From Aphrocallistes beatrix (Eukaryota; Porifera; Hexactinellida; Sceptrulophora; Aphrocallistidae): a stretch of 64,000 nucleotides of DNA. The notes under the pieces were generated by a model. The model had not been told where the DNA came from, made no database searches, and saw only the letters and a program-made list of their open reading frames with translations. Made by a program: the position numbers and the translations under genes. The stretch lies in contig OY725488.1 of NCBI GenBank assembly GCA_963281255.1, positions 9,645,524 to 9,709,523 on the forward strand, in the 5' to 3' direction. Of the stretch, positions 54,013 through 64,000 are shown in pieces (positions within the stretch are counted from its first letter, which is position 1; each line of letters begins with the position of its first letter).

Positions 54013-54895
54013 CAGTACTAAAATGAGGATGTTCCGGCCGGCCGGCCGTCCGAAATTCGTGTCCTGACCAGAGTTTAAGAGATATCGTCTTGAAATTTTT
54101 ACAAGAGGTGCAAAGTGATATGGAGATGTGCACCTCGGTGTTCACACCTCGCCGAGTTCACACCTCTTCGAGATAGGTGACAAAATGTGCTGGCCAATCA
54201 AATTCGATTATTTTATAGTGCAAATACATTGGAATAAAATAGTATTGACTTATGCATAAAATCCAAAGAACTATTTGTGATTGAAATTCATTGGTTTATG
54301 TGAACCAATCAATTATCAGCCTTTTATAATGCCATTCACACGATTCTATTTCATATAAATGATTGAATACTGCTATTTTGAGTCTACAATTTGATTGTTC
54401 ACAAGAATTAAAGTGTGTTATATGCTACGATCAATCAATTCGATCATAAAATAACTTTTAACGACATGGACTGGAATTGATTATTTAAGTATAATAAAGG
54501 TGGCTTAAGGTGACTTATGAGATTTGGAAGCACACTTCCATCCCGTTTGTGGGGGGTTTTTATTTATTATAATCCTACTATCTTTTAGTCTCATTTCTGA
54601 TATGATAATTGTAATATTAAACACCAATATTTCCAAGCATTAGGTAGTACAATTTAATAACAACTTAGTGTTTAGGACAAATTCCAATATTCGATTTTCT
54701 TTAGGACAAATTCCAGTATACAGAATTTTAGGACAAATTCCAGTACTTTTTTAGGACAAATTCCGGCGATCCATTTGAGTGCTTCAAATCACTAACGCGA
54801 CATGGGAAAATATGGGAACCTTCAGATTAGTCGCTGCAAATACAAACGGAGATGAAGTTGAAGCAATAATATCTGTTTATTTTACTGACTATTAA

Positions 54896-55144
54896 CTGTG
54901 GAAGATTCATTCCTTATTCTGCTTGGCTAATGAAATTTTAAGATTTAATATTATTATTACAATGATTGCACAGTATATTTCCGAAATACGGGGCGCATCA
55001 AACTGGGGTGCTTTTGGATAATATTTTCATAAAATTCATTTTTTGTGCAAAATATTTAGTTTCTTCTGTATGCTCGTATGAAGAGTTGTTACCGTATTTA
55101 TGGGTGTGGGTGCCACAGGGACGCTGCATTAGGTCGAATTCTGA
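54896..55144. other. Intergenic, no gene seen
   Basis: 3' flank of the broken Ig-like gene. Frames are short. Confidence 0.4.
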
Positions 55145-55290
55145 TGTTGTCGTTTGATCGAAAATAGTATGTTGTGAATAGATCGAATTTCATTTTAGCT
55201 GTGCTGTCGATAGATCGAATTTAATTTTTAGCTATGTTGTTGATAGATCGAATTTAATTTTTAGCTATGTTGTCGATAGATCGAATCCAT
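55145..55290. repeat. 33-base tandem repeat, about 4 copies
   Basis: The unit TGTTGTCGATAGATCGAATT plus TAATTTTTAGCTA repeats with small differences. It lies just upstream of the composite hAT insertion. Confidence 0.85.
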
Positions 55291-55527
55291 TTCAAGGAAA
55301 GATACCTGTGTGTGAGAATACAAAGAAAGTATGCACTTTTTGTTTAGATTATTGCGAACCTGAAAGTGAAAGTAGCGTTTCTTTCTGAAGGGGATTTCGA
55401 GAGGCATTTCGGACAGTGATGTTTTGGGGGGGGGGGCGCTGCCCCCCCACTTTTTTCGCATGGGGGGCGCTCCTTACCTCACGCTGACTACCATTTTAAT
55501 TTTAGCCTTAGAATGTATTACGTAGCA

Positions 55528-57881
55528 CAGGGGTTCTCAACGGGGGCGTTTGAAAAATCTAGGGGGGCGCTGAGGGGAACTTGGGCCCTGAAAGAAAAAG
55601 ATAAATTTTAGGGGGTATTTGCCCTTCTAAATAACATATTGGTCAAATTGTATTATGAAAGTATAACATAAATCACTTGTAGATGTGGTTTCAAGTAATA
55701 TTTATCGAATTACAACTAACAATTGAACTCAAGTAAGATAAGGATTCTATTATTAACTTTATGTATTCTGTTATTGTCAAGAAGCACTTGTTTGGATTCA
55801 AATAACGCCCACTTCCTCCCGAATCGTCTGTATTCCATTCATCAATAGTATAAAAGGAAAACGAAATTCGTAATTAATGATTATCGTCCAGAATATATTT
55901 TAGATAAAGGCTGAATGACTGCTTCAATTAAAAGGAAATGTCGACAATATTCCGTGGATTATTTGCGTTATGGATTTATCCCCTCACCATATAATTGTCA
56001 GCTTCCTATGTGTCTCCTTTGTGATCATGTTTTTTCCAATGAAGCGATGAAGCCGTCCCGATTGAAAGAACATTTTTCTACAAAGCATAGTGATCACGTC
56101 AATAAAGACATTGAATTCTTCCAACATTTGAAAGATAAAGCCATTAAGCAAAAGCCTGTTTCTGATATGTTCAAGAAAGGCAATATTAAGAATAGAGATG
56201 GACTCGTAGCATCATATAACATTTCCAAATTAATTGCAAAATGTGGGAAACCACATAATATTGGAGAAACGCTCATCCTACCTGCTATTACAGAAGTCAT
56301 TTCAACCGTTATGCACCAGAGTGCCCCAGAGATAGTCAGATCCATCCCTTTGAGCAATGATACTGTATCTAGGAGAATCGACGAGATGGCCATTGATGTG
56401 GAGAATCAGCTAATTGAAATACTTCGAGTTATAGAATTTTCTCTCCAGTTGGATGAGTCTACTCTTCATGACAATGAAGCACTATTACTGGCATACGTAC
56501 GCTTTACAAAAGATGGAGTAGTATTCGAGGAATTACTATTCGCCAGATCTCTAGTTACGAATACGAGGGGAGTATCTATATTTGAAGTTGTTCGATCGTT
56601 TTTTGACTATCATAATATTCCTTTGTCGAACATTATTGCATGCTCAACGGATGGTGCACCTTCAATGATAGGTTGTTACCGAGGATTTATTGCTTTGTTA
56701 AAGAAGGCAGTTCCCAATGTGTTTACCATACACTGTGTAATTCACCGACAGCACTTAGTTGCCAAGAATCTTAGTGAGAAACTCAATGTCTCACTCCAAT
56801 TCGTTATTACAGCAGTTAATGCTATCAAGACACGTGCTCTCAAAGACCGTCTTTTTTCGACAGCTTTGCCATGAGAATGGTGAACAATTTGAACGTCTCC
56901 TTCTCCACACAGAAGTCAGATGGTTGTCGAAGGGAAACTGTTTAAAACGGTTCAATGAACTATTTGATACAATAATCCAGTTCATGGATGATTTCAATCC
57001 AAAGTTAGGTCATGATATCAGTATCCGAAAGCATGATATCGCATATCTAGCTGACATATTTGATAAATTGAATTCACTCAATTTGCAACTTCAAGGCCAA
57101 AATGTTAATTTGATAAGAACTAAATCTGCCGTTTTATCATTTATAAATCGACTAACTCTGATAAACAGAACCTCTGCCGTAGAGAGTTTTATCAATTCCC
57201 TTATCTGCAAGCAGTTCCAGATGTCACTGATGATCAACTGCGAGTATATGCTTCGCATATTGAATCAATCAAGGAAGATATGCTGATCCGGTTTAAGGAC
57301 CTGGGAGAGCTCAATGTACCAGATTGGGTGATTAACCCTTTTACTGCAGATCTAGAGAAGGTGGAGATCCAAGAAGTATTAGCTGAGCTACAGGCTGATA
57401 TTGAAGCTCGAATAGAGTTTGGCCAACATGATTTCTCGACCTTCTGGGTACAAAAGAAAAATATCTTACGTTGGCCGCAGTTATGGGAAAGGTCAAAGCT
57501 TTTGATAATCGCATTTCCAACTTCATATTTAGTTGAGAAGGGATTCAGTACAGTAATGGGACTTCATACTAAGCAGCGAAATCGGTTGGATATAGTGAAA
57601 AATGGCGACCTACGTTTAATGTTGACGAATTTTGAGCCTGATGTAGCGAAACTTGCTGGTGATCATCAACCTCAGGGTTCCCATTAACTATGAATCTCAA
57701 GGATAAATTACTAGAATTTGACTTTGAACTACATTGATTGACAATTATTACAGTATACTTGACATAGTATTAATCATGATTCTAAAATTCCTAAGGTTAC
57801 AAATTACAACTAGAAGGGGGGCGCTGAAAGAATTTATAGGGACCAAAGGGGGCGCCAAAAGAAAAAGGTTGAGAACCACTG
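55528..57881 (+). mobile_element. hAT transposon, 2354 bases, nested
   Basis: Ends CAGGGGTTCTCAACGGGGGC and (reverse complement) CAGTGGTTCTCAACCTTTTT. The target ACGTAGCA is duplicated exactly (55520-55527 and 57882-57889). It carries a hAT transposase with two frameshifts. Confidence 0.95.
55915..57687 (+). pseudogene. hAT transposase (ZBED5/FAM200-like), two frameshifts
   Basis: The N-terminus has a BED-like finger (CLLCDHVFSNEAMKPSRLKE then HFSTKH). The catalytic core shows SLQLDESTLHDNEALLLAYV, ACSTDGAPSMIGCYRG and HCVIHRQHL. Near 56855 an extra T in a T-run shifts the frame; it resumes as RQLCHENGEQFERLLLHTEV and RWLSKG. Near 57165 a second single-base change is needed to reach REFYQFPYLQAVPDVTDDQL. 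The last part (FPTSYLVEKGFSTVMGLHTK then QRNRLDI) is the hAT dimerisation region. Without those two changes it would be about 590 residues, usual for the family. It is inactive now. Confidence 0.9.
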
Positions 57882-58345
57882 ACGTAGCATAACAAATTCA
57901 AATCAATTGTTGCCATTTTAAACTAACCATATTCTTTTTCTCTTTCTTATTATCACCATTTCTATACTATTAGGGGATTAAAGTTTCACGAAAAATATAA
58001 CTTTTTTACGGGAAGGAAGCGCCCCCCCCCTTCTATTTTTGGCAAAACATCGCTGATTTCGGATGAGGAATGGAAATCAAATGACTGGCCGTTTTAGGAT
58101 TTTTGACGTGATGATTTGAGTATCAATCTTTCAGCATACAAGAATGAGGCATTTCGCCACAGTCATAATATTATACTACATATAATGAAACAACATTGTC
58201 TCATTTTGAAACTAATTCCAGCTAAATTGGAACTGAATCTAAGAATAATGAAAGTAACAACATACCACATGTGTAATGGGATAGCTAAGGAGATTTCAAT
58301 CCTATATTTAGCTACGTTAGTTTCATTACTAAATCTAAGAGAAAT

Positions 58346-58353
58346 GTATAAAT
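58346..58353 (+). promoter_or_regulatory. TATA-like box of the NHL-family gene L
   Basis: TATAAATA lies about 75 bases upstream of the ATG at 58427, as in the Ig-like genes. Confidence 0.4.
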
Positions 58354-58426
58354 AGACTCACGAACTCACTAATTTATCTAACAAACAAACTACAAACAAA
58401 CACTCTACAACGACCAAAAGGAAAGA

Positions 58427-58905
58427 ATGGCAGCATGGTACCCACAAGCACCAGTAGTTGTAAACACACAAAATCCCCGACACGTCTCCATCACAGAATT
58501 GGAAAGAGCTCTCGAAGATCTGACTCTACAAGTGGCAGAGAGGAAGAAACAACTCAGCGACACTTTCAAACAGATCCACGAGATGGTGGCACAAAGAGAA
58601 GTGGCACTCTTGGCAGAGCTGGATGCCATCCCAGCTGAAATCAAAATTAAAATCCAAGAACGGAGAGCTAGCTTGGAACAACTGACAAAGAACAGAGATT
58701 ATACGGAGAAGGAACTGAATGCCAATAAACTTAACGAATTCCTACAGAAACACCTCAAGAATATTGAAGAAGAAATGGAGAAGATCCTTTCAGATCAGAT
58801 TTCGTTCCCTCTCATATCCATACTACCCTAGAGGTATCGCAGTAGACTCCAAGCAAAGAATAATTATAGTGGATGGGAAAAGAGACAACATACTCCAAAC
58901 CTTCT
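58427..58905 (+). pseudogene. NHL-family member L: coiled coil joined to the last blade
   Basis: It starts at MAAWYPQAPVVVNTQNPRHV. A long coiled coil follows (SITELERALEDLTLQVAERK, DTFKQIHEMVAQREVALLAE, FLQKHLKNIEEEMEKIL) and the frame stops at 58831. One frame over, YYPRGIAVDSKQRIIIVDGK continues to RDNILQTF and a TAA. So the coil is joined almost directly to one terminal NHL blade, with the middle blades deleted and a frameshift at the join. The coil alone (134 residues) could still be expressed from the TATA box upstream. Confidence 0.7.
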
Positions 58906-60049
58906 AAGTTGAGCACATAATATATTTATTTTAGATACTTACATATTACAGTCTCTGTAATATTTCACATAATTCGAGTTGCATGCTCAGTTACTACATC
59001 ACGTGTATTGTTGTATATTAACTGTTCCATCCTTACATGCGGTTTAGTCATTTGGGAGGAAGAGAGTAGTTTGACTAATAAATATATTCTAACTTGCCAA
59101 ATTACATAAAATTCTAACAGTGCTACTTCACTCAAGTTCCTTTGTATCGGCAGCTAGTATATAGTACTTATAAATATTTTACTTCATCACACATATGTTC
59201 TTAATTATTTGACGTTGCAATGATCTTATTCTACGAATTCAAAAAAATTTCACCAAATTCATTTTAAAGCCATTTTCAATGGGGATATTCCAATTTTTCA
59301 AACTGTTACCTAAACCATGTAAATAAATCGAACGTACCAATCACCATAATTGTTCTATCACAACAATCCTATATGCAAATCGAAAGCTGATCCCCTGAGC
59401 TATACAATGAACATTGAGTCTTGTTTTGCTATTCGCGGCTCGTTCCCTCGACAATTCGCGGTTTTCGTTACTCTCTTCAGTAGTTTCATGGGCTACCATA
59501 AGACCATAACCTTATACGTATCTCCATATTATCCTGGCAATAGTATTTACTGTTTCTATTGTTCTATACTACAAGTAATACTATACTCTATATTGTTTCT
59601 ACGATTCCACCTAATAATTACATCATGCTTAAGTTGGTTGGTGATTGTAAGGCTAGACTTTACTATTTAGGTATGATACTTAGGTTTGTTACTAGGGGAT
59701 CTATATCTCTCATTTATTACTACCATTTCACTTGTGCCAGTGTTTGTATCAGTATTACAGCTCAACTATTGAATCAATAACGTATTTAGCAAACTGTATC
59801 TAGCGTCGTTTTAATAATATAGGAACGTAACTTCACTATTCTCATTGAACTTACGTGTTGCCGTTCGCGATTTTGTCATTCGCGGCAATTCTCAGGAACG
59901 TAACCCTCGCGAACGGTGAGGGATACCTGTATTTTCACTAACTTCTGAATACAGATCGATCACGGCTCAGTACTTGTGAAATGACCTAAGTATATATTTG
60001 TGAAATTCGACATCTTTGATAAGATTCCTCGCAACAAAGTTGCTTCAGT
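58906..60049. other. Intergenic, no gene seen
   Basis: AT-rich. 59858-59930 looks like one end of a pogo-like element (reverse complement CAGGTATCCCTCACCGTTCG); a related TTCGCGG block lies near 59440, but no full left terminus was found. The ORFs at 59350-59780 are not credible. Confidence 0.4.
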
Positions 60050-61171
60050 TTAAAAACATCTCTTCACGATACTTGGTCCGTACTCGTCATATTCCTCCTT
60101 AGATACACACATTCTCTCGAACTGGACCATGGAGGCTAGAACAGATCCTCCTCTCCAGCTACTGTATCTCCTCTCAGGATCTGAGAGGACATTGACTTTA
60201 GCGTCGGGTGGAGCTAGCTTAGAGATCTCTCTCTGAATGCGCTCTCCCATGCCAGGGAACAGAGTGCTGCCACCTGACAGGATTATGTTTGCGTACAGAT
60301 TATTACGGATGTCACTGTCACACTTCATTATGGAGTTGTACACCAGGTCTTGTATACCCGCAGCACTGAGTCCGATCAGTGATGGTTTGAAAAGAGGTTC
60401 AGGACAGCGGAACCTCTCATTGCCTATCGTGATCAGGCTACCTGCCTCATCCAGCTCGTAGCTCCTCTCCACTTCTTGCTGCTTACCCATCTCAGTCTCA
60501 TAATCAAGAGAGACATAGCCTAACTTCTCTTTCATGTCCTGTACTATTTCTCGTTCAGCTGAAGTGAAGGAGGGATAACCGCGTTCAAATAAGATTTTAG
60601 AGAGATAATCTGTCAGATCACGTCCAGCTATGTCCATCCTCAGTGCAGCCTGTCTAATGGCATGTCCCTTGAAGACAGGAACAGTGTGAGTGACTCCTTC
60701 TCCTGAGTCGATCACCAACCCAGTGGTTCTACCGGATGCGAAGGCAGCCAGTTCTGAGGTGAGTGCGAGGTAGAGAGAGGGAGTGTTGAATGTCTCGAAC
60801 ATTACTTGTGTTGTCTTCTCCCGATTGGCTCTAGGATTGAGAAGTGGTTCCGTGAGCAGTACACAGTACTCTTCAGGAGCTACACGCAGTTCGTTGTAGA
60901 ATGCATGATGCCATAGCTTCTCCATGTCATCCCATCTGGTTATTATTCCGCACTCGATTGGATACCTCAGACGGAGCATTCCGCGTTTGGCTTTAGCTTC
61001 TTTCCCAATATATGCATTCTTCATATCTACACCGAACATGGGATGGAGCATGCGTGATCTCCCTACGATTGACGGGAAGACAGTGTGGGGAGTGAAGTCT
61101 CCAGCGAACCCTGCTTTGATTGTAGCAGAACCGTTGTCAATTACTACGGTTCTATGCTCTTCTTCTGCCAT
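60050..61171 (-). CDS. Divergent actin, intact
   Basis: This 373-residue single-exon gene runs from [20 protein letters not shown] to IVKRCF, the length of conventional actin (375-377). Nucleotide-binding loops are present: [30 protein letters not shown] and [41 protein letters not shown] and [18 protein letters not shown] are near-canonical. Differences are concentrated around residues 40-60 (the D-loop: [15 protein letters not shown]), suggesting altered polymer contacts. It is an actin rather than a distant Arp by overall pattern, but a divergent paralogue. Lack of introns and the duplicated pseudogene at 1.1-2.2 kb fit a mobile duplicated unit. Confidence 0.95.
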   Translation of the reverse strand: MAEEEHRTVVIDNGSATIKAGFAGDFTPHTVFPSIVGRSRMLHPMFGVDMKNAYIGKEAKAKRGMLRLRYPIECGIITRWDDMEKLWHHAFYNELRVAPEEYCVLLTEPLLNPRANREKTTQVMFETFNTPSLYLALTSELAAFASGRTTGLVIDSGEGVTHTVPVFKGHAIRQAALRMDIAGRDLTDYLSKILFERGYPSFTSAEREIVQDMKEKLGYVSLDYETEMGKQQEVERSYELDEAGSLITIGNERFRCPEPLFKPSLIGLSAAGIQDLVYNSIMKCDSDIRNNLYANIILSGGSTLFPGMGERIQREISKLAPPDAKVNVLSDPERRYSSWRGGSVLASMVQFERMCVSKEEYDEYGPSIVKRCF

Positions 61172-61526
61172 CCACGCGGCTGTATTGCTACTGACTCAAT
61201 AAATATCTAGATTTTCTTTTAAAGTTATCACACAGTATAAATTCAACAAATTCTATTCACATATTGTAAATAACACAACACACAAATATAAACACGTGTT
61301 GAATTGCATTATTTAGCAAAAAAGAAGATTGTTTGATAAGCTAAACGCTTTTAATATCGCTCTTAATGCTCAAAGTTTTGCCATAACATATACGTATTAA
61401 ATTTTATTTATTTACTATATTCGAGTTCATATAATGTATTTCTTTTTGTGATACTCGTTCCTTTCTAATTTTAATTCATTTTAAATTACTCATTTCTCCA
61501 TCATTGTCATTCCTAGTTCTCTTTAA
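61172..61526. promoter_or_regulatory. Divergent spacer between actin and unit X
   Basis: Nearly identical to 2200-2560. It probably contains the actin promoter, since the actin reading frame is intact; no clear TATA box was identified. Confidence 0.4.
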
Positions 61527-62128
61527 ATGTCTCAGGCGGAGGCTGAGAACAAACTTGGCGGGATTTGCCTGTAGAGATCCAAAAGCAGTTTCGCGCAGTG
61601 AAGAATTGTCTGACTCCTACTGGATTCTCTTCTACCTGCTGATGACACTCCGGGATCTGAACACGGTGAACAAGATCTGCACATGTTTCTTAAGTCCACG
61701 TCCTAGTCCGCGAGTGGAAGCTGCCGCGGCAGAACGAGGTGCTCCTCCTAGCTCCTCTGCTCTGCCTTGTTCCTCCTAAACTTTGCCCTACACGCGCTCT
61801 GGTTCATGACAAGCGCGTGGCTCCAGAGTCCTCGCTGGAGCTTCTGCTCCTCTCCAGCTGCTGCAGACCTCATTGCTGTTCTGCAGCTGGAGAAGACGGC
61901 TCTCTCTCAGTGCCATCGCCCCGTCTGCCCTGGGACAGATCTGTCGGTGGACATCTCCACGGAGAAGATGACGGACGAGTGAACGACTCAATCCACTTCA
62001 TCTCCGAGCATTCCGCAGTTCGCTCTCCTTCCGCGGAAAGGACGATCCAGATCCTCCATCCACTCTAGCTCAACGAGAAGGACAGTCCAGGGATGGAGAG
62101 TACTCCTTTGTCACAGAACATGTCCTAG
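61527..62128 (+). pseudogene. Unit X, copy 4 (degenerate, internal deletion)
   Basis: It opens like copy 1 (TGTCTCAGGCGGAGG) with DSYWILFYLLMTLRDLNTVN in one frame. The middle part with the FFPEE block is missing. The end (ISTEKMTDE then EHSAV and the MESTPLSQNMS tail) is in other frames. It is shorter than copy 1 by about 260 bases. Confidence 0.55.
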
Positions 62129-62753
62129 ATCTATCTGAGGGATCTCTATACTGTGAAGGGTGCGAATCCTATTTATTGAGTAAAGTTTGTATATTTTATG
62201 TTTGACTTTGTGTTTAATATTTTAAAGTTTTATAGTATATGTAGAAGCTTTGATCTAATCTCTCTTTCTTATCCACACCATTACAAACTTATTTTTAATA
62301 TTCAGTGTGTAAACCAACACAGAGTCTGAATTGGGTCCACATTTCAGTGCCCATCTGAACCCGAAATCAAGTGACTTATTCTATTGTAAAGTGATTTCAA
62401 TATCCTCGATTGGAAGGTTAATCAGTTGTAGTTTTGAAATACTAATGCGATTTCTATTTTTAGTGCATTGTCGAAAGAACATCAATAATTGCGGCTTTAA
62501 AGCTAGATTGAATTTGAACCTTACCTGAATCTGGACTTGAATCTGACTCCAACTCTGGTCTGATAATATGCTCAAATCAGTACTACATAGTAATGCCTTT
62601 GGTATGATGACAAAGGGTCAAAAAGTGGAATCATGAAATATGTGAATTTGGCTTTTATTTTCTCTTGATTGTGAATTATTTTTGAATATGCATACAATCT
62701 CTGAATAATTTGAATTGTTTAATCTGTGATTAGAATTGAACAGTGAAGAGAGA
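62129..62753. repeat. Conserved spacer and NHL leader, copy of 5780-6800
   Basis: 62280-62640 matches the spacers at 5960 and 16190. The last 55 bases (TTTGAATTGTTTAATCTGTG, then ATTAGAATTGAACAG) are the shared leader of members B, C and M. ATTAG followed by AATTG could serve as a splice acceptor, which is not shown. Confidence 0.5.
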
Positions 62754-63951
62754 ATGGCAGAAGCAGATTCAGGATCTGGTCCTGTTAGTCTATTCTCTGT
62801 GAGCAACAAACTCCAGGCTAGAATGAATCTGTTGAAGGAAGCGATTGAGAATCGGAAGTTGGAGGTGAAGAGAATTGGAGGAGAAATGAGATGTCTTATT
62901 GCGAAGAAAGAAAATGAAATACTCGAAGAATTGGACTCCATTTGGGATGAAGCGAATACTAGAATTGACAGAAAGAGAGAAGACGTTCTGAAAATAATTG
63001 GAGAGATCGAAAAGCGTAATAAAGAAATGAAGAAAATTTTGAAATAAATGGATCAAACCTTGCCTCCTCAGTCTCTTCCTCATGTTTCTGAAGCAGTTGA
63101 ATCAGCAAAGAGCGAATTGGATATTAACATTCCTTACCTGAATCTATCCTGGAGAGTAGATGCGTTGAGAGAAAGTATAAATAGAATGTGTTGCGTGGAA
63201 CAAGTGTTTAAGGAAGAAACCACTCCTTTCCAACTGAGATGGAGTAAGTGTGAGAAAGGAGATGGAGAAACACAATTTGATTATCCTTGTAGCATAGCAA
63301 TTAACTATGTTAATGATAATATTTATGTAACTGTCTTCAATAAGAATCGAGTTCAAATATTCTCTAAAGAAGGGGAATGGATTAGATCTTTGAAAAACGA
63401 TAAAACGATCAATTCTCAGAACATCTCATTCAAACTGATTTGATCTATTTACAATGTGGCAAGATGATCCTAATTTTTACTGCATCCGATGAGAAAATAA
63501 ATCTTTTGATTCTTCACTCCGTGGAATCTGTGCAGATAATTCTCACGTTTATGTCGGATTTTGGACAGAAATGAAACTGATTTTCTTCTCTCCGCAACTG
63601 ACGGAAGAAAAACAAATAAATTTGAATCCACAATCATCTAAAGCGGAATCAAAACTCAGAGACATAAGACTAGCTGAAGAGGAGTTCTATGTTTTACTCT
63701 CTCACACAGAATATCCCATCCAGACATTCAGCAAGGAAGGAACTCTTACGAGGTGTATTGTCCATAAAGATCTGATCAGAGACAGTTACTACTTCTGTCT
63801 GGATCAACAACTTCATCTGATTGTTTCAGATAGAGGAGATTCTAAAGTGAAAATATTCTACAATGACGGGAAGCTATTAAATGAGATATCTCGACATGAA
63901 GGATGGTTCACAGAGTTAGCTGGAGTAGCAGTGTATCCGCAAACGGAATAG
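62754..63951 (+). pseudogene. NHL family member M, most complete copy of the coil-plus-propeller type, broken
   Basis: It starts at MAEADSGSGPVSLFSVSNKL. The coil is open to KKILK and a TAA at 63045, where other members have a longer linker (KKNYDEM...LLKETNQTLP). The next frame resumes DQTLPPQSLPHVSEAVESAK, reads through DYPCSIAINYVNDNIYVTVF (first blade) and stops at 63441. The last third is open from 63571: ESKLRDIRLAEEEFYVLL, YYFCLDQQLHLIVSDRGDSK, and a stop after YPQTE, some 15 codons before the usual end. At least three lesions are present. It is part of the right-hand actin-X-NHL unit. Confidence 0.75.
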
Positions 63952-64000
63952 TGCTTGTAATAGGGATAAAATGGAAGTTATTGAGAAAATCTCGCTGTGA

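Larger units (their letters stand above)
53346..54781 (+). mobile_element. Mutator-like (MULE) element, 1436 bases, 8-base target duplication
   Basis: CTTCAAAT is duplicated exactly (53338-53345 and 54782-54789). Both ends carry tandem copies of TGGAATTTGTCCTAAA: about six on the left (53352-53515) and four inverted on the right (54666-54768). A FLYWCH-like ORF lies inside, and FLYWCH fingers are common in MULE transposases. No MULE catalytic domain is present. The assignment to Mutator is inferred from the finger and target size. Confidence 0.65.
52398..54895 (+). pseudogene. Ig-like two-domain gene, copy 3, split by two transposons
   Basis: Three pieces belong to one former gene: 52398-52828, 53247-53345 and 54790-54895. 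The first piece (SYLFIDAQLQNDFDI to GRSYVLGS) closely matches copy 2. The second gives FVNATTYQWFKEGMRLDG. The third gives ANTNGDEVEAIISVYFTDY and a TAA. A hAT MITE and a Mutator-like element sit between them, each with an exact 8-base target duplication, so the pre-insertion gene can be inferred without gaps. It is disrupted unless both elements are spliced out, for which no sites were seen. Confidence 0.85.
55412..58055. mobile_element. Outer hAT-type element holding a complete hAT transposon
   Basis: Ends CAGTGATGTTTTGGGG and GGCAAAACATCGCTG match the MITE at 52829-53238. The target ATTTCGGA is duplicated exactly (55404-55411 and 58056-58063). About 290 bases belong to the outer element; the rest is the nested hAT. 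It is older than its passenger. Confidence 0.9.

Noticed and set aside
59350..59780. Two overlapping plus-strand ORFs rich in Tyr and Ile
   Set aside because: AT-rich chance frames near a pogo-like terminus.
1..64000. tRNA, rRNA or snRNA genes
   Set aside because: Looked for T-loop (GGTTCGAATCC-like) and other hallmarks; only isolated TTCGAA matches without a cloverleaf were seen.

Overview
This is a 64 kb piece of an AT-rich animal genome. Spliced genes with GT-AG introns, TATA-like boxes, NHL-repeat and Ig-like proteins, an actin paralogue and many Tc1/mariner, pogo-like, hAT, Mutator and Ginger-type DNA transposons exclude a prokaryote or phage. Many intronless NHL genes suggest a compact early-branching metazoan such as a sponge. 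That placement is inference; no rRNA or other diagnostic marker is present.

Layout. (1) 1-9.7 kb and 60-64 kb carry copies of one unit in fixed order: actin-like gene (minus strand), a GC-rich unrecognised unit called X here (plus), and an NHL-family gene (plus). The left actin is a pseudogene and the right one is intact. Further broken copies of X and NHL lie at 5-7.4 kb and 15.9-17.4 kb. (2) 9.8-17.8 kb is full of transposons: a decayed mariner element beside a decayed NHL gene, an intact Tc1 element nested in an older TA-flanked element that holds a HIRAN-like fragment, and a truncated Tc1 gene abutting an NHL fragment. (3) 17.8-22.3 kb holds two NHL genes on opposite arms of an equal-length 1187-base inverted repeat, with a 200-N gap and duplicated sequence in the middle. 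(4) 24.4-29.3 kb is a Ginger-type transposon with long terminal inverted repeats, an integrase and a ubiquitin-peptidase-like module. (5) 34.2-39.1 kb has four in-phase exons of a minus-strand gene resembling spastizin (ZFYVE26), with MITEs and a large foldback in its introns. (6) 39.6-42.1 kb is a second integrase element with a related peptidase module. (7) 42.1-54.9 kb has three copies of an Ig-like gene; the third is cut by a hAT MITE and a Mutator-like element encoding a FLYWCH-like finger. (8) 55.4-58.1 kb has a hAT transposon nested in another hAT-type element.

Few genes look intact: the 60-61 kb actin, the 8.8 kb NHL protein, the 23-24 kb coiled-coil protein, two Ig-like genes, a small membrane protein and the Tc1 transposase. 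Most of the window records duplication, decay and insertion, with many insertions datable by nesting and by perfect target-site duplications.
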